A stretch of DNA of 64,000 nt. Origin: G963664835 sp965220775 (GTDB taxonomy: Bacteria; Chloroflexota; UBA6077; FW602-bin22; JBCLEL01). Where the stretch lies: positions 2,418,001 to 2,482,000 of the forward strand of contig OZ244845.1 in the NCBI GenBank assembly GCA_965220775.1, in the 5' to 3' direction. Below are positions 44,817-52,761 of this stretch, one piece after another. The stretch's first letter is position 1, and each line of letters opens with the position of its first letter. A program made the translations under genes and the position numbers. A model generated the notes under the pieces. It worked only from the letters and a program-made list of their open reading frames with translations, was not told the origin of the DNA and did no database searches.

Positions 44817-45012
44817 CGAATGGGTTCCCTGATCGGGTTTCTTGCGGGTGCGACTCGTGACACCGTAGCAAGGGGCCGGGGAGATGTCAACTGTGGACGG
44901 GGCGCCGGCGGGACGCTGCCGGCCTCGCTGCGGAGGTCCGAGGAACCCGCCTGATCCTGGCACTGTGAATACCATCGCGATGATGGCCGGGGTTACGAGC
45001 AACATGGCCGGC

Positions 45013-45075
45013 CTAGAAGGCGATGAAAGCTGCGAAAAATCCGAGGGCGTGAAGAATAGTTCCGGGTGTTGTCAT
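45013..45075 (-). CDS. Candidate 20-residue membrane micropeptide
   Basis: MTTPGTILHALGFFAAFIAF then TAG. The ATG overlaps the stop of the nuclease gene (ATGA), and AGGAAA lies six bases before it. The peptide would be a single hydrophobic helix. It is very short, so chance is a serious alternative. Confidence 0.25.
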   Translation of the reverse strand: MTTPGTILHALGFFAAFIAF

Positions 45076-46238
45076 TCGCGTTTTCCTGTCCACGTCGGTA
45101 ACCATACTTCGATGTCTTTGCCATAGACTATGGGCCTGCCGTCGCTCGTCTCGACCTGCTGACAAGCCCTGTATATGCGTTTTCTCGCCGATTCTGCGCT
45201 GTTGGCGACGTGGAGCCAGCGATCCGTCGTCTGGTGGACGCGTTTCCAGTCGTTAGGGTATTTCTTCATTGAGTCCGGGTAGTCCTCGGATGTTGGGAAG
45301 AATGGACTGCCACTGGAGAACTTGCATTGGGCGTAGAAAGTTTGGGCGCCGCGCTTGTCGAGGTTGGCTAGGTACTGGCAGACCTCGAGGTACACGGTGC
45401 GTACGAAGTTGCAGACGCACCAAGCCTCGCCGGCTGGGCGCCAGGCGCGTTGCCATTGCGAGCTCTGAAGTTCCGTGCCGTCTTCTAGCACCAGGGTTGG
45501 GGATTCTGGGTCTGTGTGACTTATTGGTCTGGGCTCGATTATTGGTGGCTTGTCGAGGAAGAGGGTTTTGAAAGCGTTGACGAAGATGGGTCTGACGAGC
45601 TCGATTTCTGTATCTTCGGACTTTGTCTCTTTGGTTAGGAATGTGAGGAATTCGTCGCTTGGACTCTCACGTGTCTTGTGTAACCAATGTAGGAATGTAG
45701 CCTTCAGTTTTACAGCCAATGCCTCTCGGTCGGCCTGATTCGGGTCGAAGTTGGCCTGGTTGACGATGCTCGGCAGCCAATGGAGCTCGATGGGGCTTGG
45801 GCTGCGCACGTCGTGGGAGAGGAATGGCGAGTCTTCGAGTTGGAAATCCTTCGGCTTGGCGCGGTACCAATTCCAGACCAGACCGTCGGTCAGTGCAGCG
45901 AATTTGGCTTCGCAGCCGACGAAGTAGCCGTTCAGTTGTCCGGGTCTGGCGTGGTTGGTTTGGATGGTGCCAATGGATTTGGCTTCGACTATGATGATCG
46001 GCTGGCCGTTGTGCAAAAGTGCGTAGTCGACCTTTTCGCCGGTTCCTTTGATGTCGGCGGAGTACTCAGGTACGCAATGGTCTGGGTTGAAGGGGTTGTA
46101 TCCGAGTATTTCGTCAAGGTAGGGAGCGATGAGGAAGTTCTTGGTAGTCGCCTCGGAGTTGCATTTCGGGGCTACGTCGCGGGCGCGGGAAACAAAAGCG
46201 GATAGCTTTTGCTGAAGTTGTGGCGCGTCTGGTGACAT
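45072..46238 (-). CDS. PD-(D/E)XK nuclease, type I restriction HsdR N-terminal-like
   Basis: 388 residues. The N-terminal half has EATTKNFLIAPYLDEILGYN, then GTGEKVDYALLHNGQPIIIV and EAKSIG, i.e. the D...ExK core (VDYALL, EAKS) of the HsdR_N/type IV restriction family, and FAALTDGLVWNWY. The C-terminal half (YAQCKFSSGSPFFPT, HQTTDRWLHVANSAESARKRIY) looks like a separate globular domain. No helicase domain and no specificity or methylase partner are attached, so it is a stand-alone nuclease or a decayed restriction subunit. Confidence 0.8.
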   Translation of the reverse strand: MSPDAPQLQQKLSAFVSRARDVAPKCNSEATTKNFLIAPYLDEILGYNPFNPDHCVPEYSADIKGTGEKVDYALLHNGQPIIIVEAKSIGTIQTNHARPGQLNGYFVGCEAKFAALTDGLVWNWYRAKPKDFQLEDSPFLSHDVRSPSPIELHWLPSIVNQANFDPNQADREALAVKLKATFLHWLHKTRESPSDEFLTFLTKETKSEDTEIELVRPIFVNAFKTLFLDKPPIIEPRPISHTDPESPTLVLEDGTELQSSQWQRAWRPAGEAWCVCNFVRTVYLEVCQYLANLDKRGAQTFYAQCKFSSGSPFFPTSEDYPDSMKKYPNDWKRVHQTTDRWLHVANSAESARKRIYRACQQVETSDGRPIVYGKDIEVWLPTWTGKRE

Positions 46239-46602
46239 GGCGAGACTCCTTGTCTTGGTCAGCGGCCGGCTAGTTGAACCATTCTCTCGGGAACGCCATG
46301 ATTATGACGGTCAGGAACAGTAGGCAGAGGACCAGGGCGGACGCTCGTCGACCTCGTAGCGGGGATTCTGAGAAGCTGCCGCGGCCAATATTGACTCCCG
46401 TGCCGGAATGCGATTTGGCTAGAGGCAATTGTACTACGAAGTTGGGGGCGGATTGACGGGATATTGGGCCGTGATAATTATCGACTATTCATTAGGAACT
46501 AACTGTCGCGAGACCATGATTTCGTTTTTCTGACCCTTCCCGATTCAAACGTGGTTCCTCGGAGGCAACCACCAAGGCCGGCGTTACGACCCTCCAACAA
46601 GG
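46239..46602. other. Intergenic stretch with relic of permease-like start
   Basis: Positions 46338-46450 are the diverged copy of 43188-43310. The minus strand also reads LVLCLLFLTVIIMAFPREWF then N and a stop at 46270 in another frame, possibly the rest of a small broken membrane protein. Nothing else is supported. Confidence 0.35.
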
Positions 46603-48357
46603 TCAGCGCCTTTGTCTAGGAGGCGGGCTCTCGGCTTCGCGAAGAAAGTCGATCAACACTGCCAAGAACGTCGCAATCTGACCAGTCGTACACTTATTGA
46701 CTACGCTGCGAATCGCTTGGCCGACAATCTTGTCATCGTCCTTATGCTTCTCCAAATACTTGACCATGGCGGCGAGGTCTCGCTTTGAAGCCGCCTGCCT
46801 CGAGTGCTCCTTAGATAAAGAATTGGCAAGCGACTTGTCACGCGAATGAACGGCAACCTGACTTGGTTCATCAGATCTGACCGTACTTGAGCCACCAGGG
46901 ATCAAGGGAAGGCGGCCCGAGGGTTCCTTCGCTACGGGCCCGCTCGTCTTGTCGCCCTTGAGCGAGAGGTCGGTTCGGTGTTTGATCAACAATGTCTGAC
47001 CCGCAGCCAGCTTCAGCCATTGCCACATGAAACCATTGTCTCGCGACTTTATCGGTTCGCCCTTTAGTTCGGCAGCTCCTAAACCGCTGACGGAATAGCT
47101 CCCGTGACCTGAGCGGACCAACGCATCAGCATGGGTTTTCGGCGCGGACCAGTGAAGGAGGTCTGGGTAACGGTGACCCTTTGGCGTTTTCCCAATAGCG
47201 ATCTCAGATAGCCGATCAGCCTCAGATCGGAACAATTTGGCATCCATGACTTCAACGGGCGGATCGGTTTTGGCATTGATGCCAAGAATGGCACCGGCCA
47301 TCGTAGCGATCGTGTCGGTATCAGTACCGATAGCATTTGCCGCGATGCTCATGGCAGACTCAGGCTGCGACTCGCTCCAAATCAAACCCATAGCGGCTAC
47401 CGCGGTCAGCATACCGTTGCCGCGCCTCGCAGGATCCCGAAGCATTAGACCATCTACTATAGCCGCATAACGTTCAACACTGGATTTTTTCGAGGTCTCC
47501 GCCGCGACTTGGATCGATTTCTTGCAATCGTCGACCGCCCGCGCCCAGGCGTCGTCGAACGCGCCGGATTTCCTCTCAAATTCCGCTCGCCAATACTGCG
47601 CTATTTCGACATCGTCTTGTACGAAAGCGAAGAGGTCCGTAACCTTGTTCGTCGCGTTAAAAAGGTCCTCGGGGGACGGAGGATGCCCCGCAGCCATGGC
47701 GTGGGCGAGTGCCAACGCGTGAAAGACCGCTCCCATCAACCCGTGTGGGTGGGAGTGGGTGCATATCGCGTTACGAATTACATCTGGGAGGAACGTCGCC
47801 GGGTCATCCGGCGAACGCGCTGACCACACGTGTGGCTGAATGCGCATCGCAGCGCCGTTGCCCCCAGAGTCGGTCCAGCCTCTAAACGTATTGGCATACC
47901 ATTGGACTGGGGACCTGGCCAGGTTCGTGGCTGCTGCGGTTGTGGATTTCCCCCCTCCAAGCTTATAGCTCAGCCAAACCGGGAGCTCCACCTTGGAAAA
48001 GGCTTCTACATCGAAACCGTCTGGCCTTATAGACCTAGCAGTCGCCAATCGCAATTGCGAGTCATCTGAGTAACAACCCCTTGGCAGCGTTACAGTGACA
48101 CCTGACCGGCCACCGATTCGCCGCTTCCATTCAATCGGCTTGTCGAGCGGAGCGCCCGACGTGCGCCGTTTGAGACCTTTCTCATTAGTCAGAAGTTCAC
48201 TGATCCAGCCAAGCGCATCGCCGTAAGCAGACCAAAGGGCAGATCGACGGACGCTGCCAGCGGGGTCGTCTGAGCTCGCTAGAGCTCTTATTGTTCGTTG
48301 GGTCCATCCACCGGCGCTCAAGTTCTCTGAGTCGTCAATCGACCTCGGTTCCGTCAT
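46603..48357 (-). CDS. ADP-ribosylglycohydrolase (DraG type) with C-terminal extension
   Basis: 584 residues. The first 360 form a DraG fold: AYGDALGWISE (45-55), the metal acids in YSDDSQ (96-101), DSGGNGAAMRI (163-173), THSHPHGLMGA (200-210) and IGTDTDTIATMAGAILG (343-359). These enzymes remove ADP-ribose from modified targets. The C-terminal 220 residues are an unassigned region ending in a basic, helical part. It overlaps the DarT-like gene by four bases. By position it should be the antidote that reverses the toxin, replacing the macrodomain protein DarG of known DarTG systems. Confidence 0.92.
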   Translation of the reverse strand: MTEPRSIDDSENLSAGGWTQRTIRALASSDDPAGSVRRSALWSAYGDALGWISELLTNEKGLKRRTSGAPLDKPIEWKRRIGGRSGVTVTLPRGCYSDDSQLRLATARSIRPDGFDVEAFSKVELPVWLSYKLGGGKSTTAAATNLARSPVQWYANTFRGWTDSGGNGAAMRIQPHVWSARSPDDPATFLPDVIRNAICTHSHPHGLMGAVFHALALAHAMAAGHPPSPEDLFNATNKVTDLFAFVQDDVEIAQYWRAEFERKSGAFDDAWARAVDDCKKSIQVAAETSKKSSVERYAAIVDGLMLRDPARRGNGMLTAVAAMGLIWSESQPESAMSIAANAIGTDTDTIATMAGAILGINAKTDPPVEVMDAKLFRSEADRLSEIAIGKTPKGHRYPDLLHWSAPKTHADALVRSGHGSYSVSGLGAAELKGEPIKSRDNGFMWQWLKLAAGQTLLIKHRTDLSLKGDKTSGPVAKEPSGRLPLIPGGSSTVRSDEPSQVAVHSRDKSLANSLSKEHSRQAASKRDLAAMVKYLEKHKDDDKIVGQAIRSVVNKCTTGQIATFLAVLIDFLREAESPPPRQRR

Positions 48358-49046
48358 TCAAAAACCTCTGGTGCGTGACAAACTGGAATATTCGTGGCTA
48401 AACCACCCAAGATTCCATGAATCGTCTCTATCGATTCTACATGTTGGACGTCAATCCGTTGTAAATGTATGCAGGTCAACTCACCAGGATACAAGACTTC
48501 TGCCTGTCGATCGGTGGGCCAGGCGGCCAACTTGTCAGTCCTATCATGCAACTGCTGGTAGCGACCGCGAATCACTTCAGCGAACATACGGCTGAATCCG
48601 GCCAAGCCTTCCGCGCGTTCGCAGGCGGGGTATATATTGTTCGTCGTAGTAAAGACAACGCCGGGGTGAGCAAGAATGCGTGGATGGAAGGAGAGGACGA
48701 CCCAAGGATTATCCGCCGCATGGTGCCGCCTAACTGACGTCTTGAACATCCAGTCGTTGATCCGTTCTATGGAAAGATTAACATAGTCGAGCCACGGTTG
48801 GTCATTGCGGAATTGTGCGTTCGGTTGGTAAACGTGCTCCAAGTACTCGTCCTCACCCACCCGTGCCCGGCTCTTGAGAGCGTTCACAGCCAGAATGCCT
48901 ACTGCGCCACTTACCGTAGTGAAGTGGACCACTTGGGTAATCCCACGACGCTTTGCGGCACCCTTGATGTCAGTGCAACATGGCATTCCCTTGATCTCTC
49001 CGGCGGTTCTGGGATGCGCCGGGATATACCTTGGTTGAAGCCCCAT
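48354..49046 (-). CDS. DarT-like DNA ADP-ribosyltransferase toxin
   Basis: 230 residues of the DarT/DUF4433 family, which attach ADP-ribose to single-stranded DNA bases using NAD. It shows VVHFTTVSGAVGILAVNALK (NAD-binding histidine region), EHVYQPNAQFRND, YVNLSIERINDWMF, NPWVVLSFHPRILAHPGVVF, and AEVLYPGELTC, where the glutamate matches the family's catalytic EVLxP position. It sits between the helicase (two bases after its stop) and the DraG hydrolase (four-base overlap). Base and sequence specificity cannot be read. Confidence 0.88.
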   Translation of the reverse strand: MGLQPRYIPAHPRTAGEIKGMPCCTDIKGAAKRRGITQVVHFTTVSGAVGILAVNALKSRARVGEDEYLEHVYQPNAQFRNDQPWLDYVNLSIERINDWMFKTSVRRHHAADNPWVVLSFHPRILAHPGVVFTTTNNIYPACERAEGLAGFSRMFAEVIRGRYQQLHDRTDKLAAWPTDRQAEVLYPGELTCIHLQRIDVQHVESIETIHGILGGLATNIPVCHAPEVFE

Positions 49047-49048
49047 CT

Positions 49049-50551
49049 TCAGGCCTCCACTAGATCGAAACTCTCGGGATCAATCCAGCTGAACACCGTA
49101 GATTGCTCACCGGGCTTATAGCCCAACATAACTGTTTTCCTCGCGCGTCCAACGCCCATCGCTATCAGCCTACGCAGCGATTCGAGGGTGCCATCCCCAT
49201 CTTCGTTACCGTGCGGCGTGACCTGGTTGCTCAATCCGGGCATCAATACGTGATCGAATTCAAGACCCTTTGCCGAATGGATAGTGGACAACGCGAGCAG
49301 TTCAGGCCCACTCGGCCACTCGCGGTTTCGTGTCAGTTCACAATATCCAATATTTCGTTGCTCCAATTCACGTCTTGTAAAATCAAACCAGCCGCCGCCT
49401 CTTAGCTGAAGAATAGCTACGGTTTCGCCATCGGCAAGTCGGCACTGTACCCTGTTCAACATGTAGTCGATTTGTGCGCTGTATGTGCCTTCAACAATTT
49501 GCGGGTTTGAGCCTGATTCTGGGCAGGCGTCTTCGTCTGGCAACACACCATCAACCTCAGGTGGCAAGCCCTGAACAAGAGAAGAAGCGAGCCGCGCGAT
49601 CTCAACTGTGTTTCGATGGTTGCGTTCCAGTACAAAGACCATCTGCGGCCTCATATCGATGCCAAGTTCGGCCCACTGGAAGCCTTGGGGATAAATCCGT
49701 TGTACAGCATCGATGATGAATGTCGTCACATGGTCTGCGTGCAGGTGTGCCAGTATCGCACGAATCTGATTGGCTGAGAGATCCTGAGACTCGTCGACAA
49801 TCACAACATCGTAACGTCGGCAAGGGGCCTTGGCAGCTTCCAAGGCGATATCGTTCCAGTCAAACTTGCCGCACTTCGACTTCCACACTTCATACGGACC
49901 GATCACGTCAGCTAATAACCTACGTCGCAGTGATCTGGGAACCGCGGGCGCTATTCCGCGCCCAGACCGAGTTGCTTGCAAATAACTGTCACGCCGATCT
50001 AGTGGAAATCTACCCAGGATGTAATTGACCTCGTCCAAGAAGTAGTTTAGATGGGCAGAACTGATCCCTGCTTGCGTAAGCAGCGAGCGTATACGTGTAC
50101 GGCAGTCGTCTTCAAAGACCTTTCGTGGCCCAACGAGAGACAGCGCCCAGCCCCCGACGGTCTCGACCGTGAGTGCGAGATCACCCGCTGCTTTGACCTG
50201 TTCCGTCGCAAGTTGGTTGATGTAGCCTCGCAATGTTCGGTTGAATGTCAATGCTAGAACACGCACAGGCTCGACGGAACCTTCTCGAATGCGGCGGTTC
50301 AGCCGCGACCTGCACAGTTGGCGTAGCCGAAGTAGGGCTGCGGTAGTCTTGCCACTACCGGCAGCGCCCCGAATCAATCGGAATCCAGGCCCGGCATCAG
50401 TCAAAATCTTGAGTTGCTCAGGTGAGGGCTTGACGTTCTGTAGCGTACGCATTTCACGTATAAGCGTGTCCAGTTCTCGTTCGTCAGCAAGGTATCTTTT
50501 GCTGGGCTGGGCAAGGGCGCCATTCTTCATTAACCGTCGGGCAAGCAGCAC
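49049..50551 (-). CDS. UvrD/Rep-type SF1 helicase in ADP-ribosylation operon
   Basis: 500 residues. Walker A GAAGSGKTT (62-70), RVLALTFNRTLRGYINQL (motif Ia), Walker B IVDESQDLS (251-259), ERNHRNT (309-315, motif IV), STIHSAKGLEFDHVLMPGL (motif V) and MGVGRARKTVMLGY (motif VI). It is shorter than UvrD and lacks clear 1B/2B insertions, like phage-defence SF1 helicases. GTG 50551 or ATG 50530 may be the start. It leads a compact operon with the DarT-like and DraG genes and may supply single-stranded DNA or sense invading DNA. Confidence 0.9.
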   Translation of the reverse strand: MLLARRLMKNGALAQPSKRYLADERELDTLIREMRTLQNVKPSPEQLKILTDAGPGFRLIRGAAGSGKTTAALLRLRQLCRSRLNRRIREGSVEPVRVLALTFNRTLRGYINQLATEQVKAAGDLALTVETVGGWALSLVGPRKVFEDDCRTRIRSLLTQAGISSAHLNYFLDEVNYILGRFPLDRRDSYLQATRSGRGIAPAVPRSLRRRLLADVIGPYEVWKSKCGKFDWNDIALEAAKAPCRRYDVVIVDESQDLSANQIRAILAHLHADHVTTFIIDAVQRIYPQGFQWAELGIDMRPQMVFVLERNHRNTVEIARLASSLVQGLPPEVDGVLPDEDACPESGSNPQIVEGTYSAQIDYMLNRVQCRLADGETVAILQLRGGGWFDFTRRELEQRNIGYCELTRNREWPSGPELLALSTIHSAKGLEFDHVLMPGLSNQVTPHGNEDGDGTLESLRRLIAMGVGRARKTVMLGYKPGEQSTVFSWIDPESFDLVEA

Positions 50552-50605
50552 TATATTACGAGCTCTCGAGTTGCCGGTCGAATTGTGCGCGCGCGGACGG
50601 CTGGA

Positions 50606-50755
50606 ATGCCGGCAAGTTCGGCGCGCCCACGAGGGGCCCTTGCGCTGGTGCGCGCTTGGCGCGAGGTGCCGGACGAAGATATGGACTCACTAATCGAGGA
50701 CATCTAGGCGAGCCGGCAGCGGGATACCGGCCGGCCGGTGGAAATCGAAGGCTGA
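50606..50755 (+). pseudogene. Decayed copy of the antitoxin-like gene at 43376
   Basis: Reads MPASSARPRGALALVRAWRE, then VPDEDMDSLIEDI, a TAG at 50705 in place of the tyrosine codon, then ASRQRDTGRPVEIEG and TGA. Compare PARPQGALALVGAWRELSDE at 43376-43627. A single base change explains the stop. A 33-residue truncated product could still be made. Confidence 0.75.
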
Positions 50756-50768
50756 TTTGTCCCCGGTT

Positions 50769-50950
50769 TCACGCCACCAGGGTTCGCCAATGCAGCCGGC
50801 ACGACCTGGCCTCTATGGCTACGAGCCCGCCACGCTCGACCTCGATGTTCAAGTTGTGCCTGTCGAGCACCAGCATACCCACGAGCGGAGTGCTGCGCGT
50901 GGCGATGGCACAATTGCCGCAGCTGTCCGCAAGATGGTAATCTGTAACCC
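50769..50950 (-). pseudogene. Relic of a clan AA aspartic protease (C-terminal part)
   Basis: Minus strand reads CAIATRSTPLVGMLVLDRHN, then LNIEVERGGLVAIEA. The intact gene at 51292-51663 has VNPLVGMAMLENHDLSIHVR and EGGRVVIQAG at the same place. The catalytic N-terminal part is missing. It lies in inverted orientation to the intact copy. Confidence 0.6.
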
Positions 50951-50980
50951 GTAGAGGAATGCCTTTGAATGGGAGGATGT

Positions 50981-51295
50981 ATGAGGGACTCGGAGACCAC
51001 AACTCCTACCCAGGGAGGTCAAGCTGGCTCACACTCGGGCCGACCGGCAGAGGAAACGGCCCGCCTCGGAAAAGAGATTTACGAGAGGGACATCCGCCGC
51101 CTTGTTGAGACAGCCCACCAGGGGGAGGTTGTCGCCATCGACGTCGACACCGGAAGCTATGCACTCGGCAAGAACGCCATTGTCGCCTCTGAAAGCCTGC
51201 GGGATCAACGCCCGGACGCCCAGGTCTGGCTGATGCGGGTTGGTCATCGGGCGCTGTATCACTTCGGCGGCAGTTCCCTTCGGAGAGCAGAGTGA
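50981..51295 (+). CDS. Small partner protein of the clan AA aspartic protease
   Basis: About 104 residues from ATG 50981, with GGGAGGA just upstream (ATG 50969 is an in-frame alternative). Core: LGKEIYERDIRRLVETAHQG, then EVVAIDVDTGSYALGKNAIV and DAQVWLMRVGHRALYHFGGS. This type is regularly found immediately before a retropepsin-like protease gene and overlaps it here by four bases (GTGA). The pair behaves like a toxin-antitoxin-style module on mobile DNA, but its action is not known. Confidence 0.75.
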   Translation: MRDSETTTPTQGGQAGSHSGRPAEETARLGKEIYERDIRRLVETAHQGEVVAIDVDTGSYALGKNAIVASESLRDQRPDAQVWLMRVGHRALYHFGGSSLRRAE

Positions 51296-51663
51296 TCGAG
51301 GGGACCGTGAATGCCCATCTCGAAGCCGTCGTAACCCTTCCCTTGCTAGGCCCTTCGGGGCAGGCGCGGGAAGTCGACGCCGTGGTCGATACCGGCTTCA
51401 ACGGCTACCTGGTCTTGCCGCCTACATTAGTGGCGGACTTGGGACTGCCTGTTGTGGGTGACGGCGAGGCGGTCCTGGCCGACGGCAGCGAGGCTGCTTT
51501 CGACTTGTATGGCGTTACGATGCTCTGGGACGGACAACTGAGATACGTCGAAACCGGGGCGGTTGGCGTAAACCCCCTCGTGGGCATGGCTATGCTCGAA
51601 AACCATGACCTGAGCATCCACGTCCGGGAAGGCGGGCGGGTCGTCATACAGGCCGGAGCGTAA
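51292..51663 (+). CDS. Clan AA aspartic protease (retropepsin-like)
   Basis: 123 residues. The active-site motif is VDAVVDTGFNGYLVLP (DTG triad near residue 31), followed by ADGSEAAFDLYGVTMLW and the second hydrophobic-glycine element NPLVGMAMLENHDL. The single-domain length means it would act as a homodimer. GTG 51292 overlaps the stop of its partner gene. A truncated, inverted relic lies at 50769-50950. Confidence 0.85.
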   Translation: MIEGTVNAHLEAVVTLPLLGPSGQAREVDAVVDTGFNGYLVLPPTLVADLGLPVVGDGEAVLADGSEAAFDLYGVTMLWDGQLRYVETGAVGVNPLVGMAMLENHDLSIHVREGGRVVIQAGA

Positions 51664-51793
51664 TCGAGCTCCGTCTCCCTTACACGCTTCCCGCCCAAGT
51701 TTGTGGCACAGCTTATGCTCTCGGCCCCCTGCCACGCACGAGTCTTGGCGTCCCGTCTCCCCAAGCCACTCCAAGACATATTCGCCAACAGTG

Positions 51794-51926
51794 TCCACCT
51801 TGAGCCTCCGCCGGCGGACAGCTATAACCATAGTACAAATGTACCATAACTTTAGAATCTGCCAGAGCACGTCTACGAGAACTGAAGAATTGCAAGAGAA
51901 ACTGCCGGCGGCCAGTCGCCGCGCCA
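51794..51926 (+). promoter_or_regulatory. Promoter/operator repeat, copy 1 (left of the RelE/HigA module)
   Basis: About 125 bases repeated at 53154-53286. Contains TTGAGC (51800-51805), exactly 17 bases, TATAAC (51823-51828), then the inverted repeat GTACA-AA-TGTAC (51833-51844) where an operator would sit. The copy ends in GAATTGCAAGAGAAACTGCC, the same word that opens the tandem array at 53247. No gene is seen in 51664-52036 other than this and the toxin promoter. Confidence 0.65.
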
Positions 51927-52007
51927 CGGCCTCTCGATTTCTGTAGTCCGAAGGGACGGCATTGGCGGCGGCAAGCATCCGATATGCCTCTACCCTCTCA
52001 GATCTCC

Positions 52008-52037
52008 TTAACGTATTGTACGTTATAGCGTACAATA
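52008..52037 (+). promoter_or_regulatory. Toxin operon promoter overlapped by a perfect inverted repeat
   Basis: TTAACG (52008-52013), 17 bases, TACAAT (52031-52036). Inverted repeat TATTGTACG (52014-52022) / CGTACAATA (52029-52037), loop TTATAG, covers the spacer and the -10 box. It ends exactly at the first ATG of the toxin gene, so the message may be leaderless and repressed by the antitoxin. Confidence 0.6.
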
Positions 52038-52761
52038 TGATCATGTACACGATCCTACGAAGCGCGTCGTTCGACCGTTGGCTGGGCAGGCTGCGGGACC
52101 ACCGGGCAGTGAACCGCATCGTCGCCAGGTTGCTGGCAGCCGAAGATGGACATCTCGGAGACGTGAGGTCTGTTGGCAGCGGTGTGTCCGAGATGAGAAT
52201 TCAGTATGGACCTGGATACCGTATCTACTTCATCACGCGAGGGTAAGTGTTCAGACTTAGGGGTGCCAGCTCCGTGTGGGCGTCCGCCCAGGCGGATCGC
52301 ATCCCTGAAGGTCCACCTCAGGCGAGGTGGCCTGAGCGCGAAAGGTCAGAAACGGGTTGCAAGGGCGAAGCCCTTGACGGGGGATGTGGGGGTGTCCCCC
52401 ACAACAGAGTTCCCCCTTCTCTTGGCCAAGAGAAGGGGGCCAGGGGGATGAGATCGAACGGTACTTGGATGTGACGCGTCGGCGGGCTGGAAATCATTCC
52501 TTCACCGATGAGTGAGGTCCGGCATGACGAACAGGTTGTTCGAGTTAGCGAGCAGGGAAGAAAGCGATAGACTCAAGTGTAAGCTGCTAGGGCTGTGTAA
52601 ACACTTCGAAGCACATCCCAGCCGTGCAAGTCGCCCGCCCAAATCTGAACAGTTACACGCGAGGCGCTGAGCTGATCGTCCTGCTATGTGGCGGCGACAA
52701 GGACAGCCAACGGCGAGACATCGAGCGGGCCAAGAGAATGGCGACAGAACGGAGGAGCTAA
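52037..52761 (+). pseudogene. RelE/ParE-family toxin gene split by a miniature element
   Basis: The first part reads MIMYTILRSASFDRWLGRLR, then GSGVSEMRIQYGPGYRIYFI and TRG, the usual body of RelE/HigB-type addiction killer proteins; the element's own GTAA supplies a TAA stop at 52244. Removing the 414-bp element and one 8-bp duplicate restores the frame exactly: ITRG then AELIVLLCGGDKDSQRRDIE and RAKRMATERRS, the expected family C-terminus, about 100 residues in all. The restored stop TAA overlaps the antitoxin ATG (TAATG). Alternative start ATG 52043. Confidence 0.9.
52243..52656. mobile_element. 414-bp miniature inverted-repeat element, GTAA ends, exact 8-bp target duplication
   Basis: Target duplication ACGCGAGG at 52235-52242 and 52657-52664. 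Left end GTAAGTGTTCAGACTTAGGG, right end read inward GTAACTGTTCAGATTTGGGC. It has no transposase frame. The inner part (AAGGGCGAAGCCCTTGACGG, GGGGGTGTCCCCCAC, CCCCCTTCTC...GAGAAGGGGG) matches the element at 32493-32812. Ends and duplication size are as in the IS66 family. Confidence 0.92.

Noticed and set aside
44817..45005. N-terminal extension of the sterol methyltransferase
   Set aside because: No family resemblance; a good ribosome site precedes ATG 44816.
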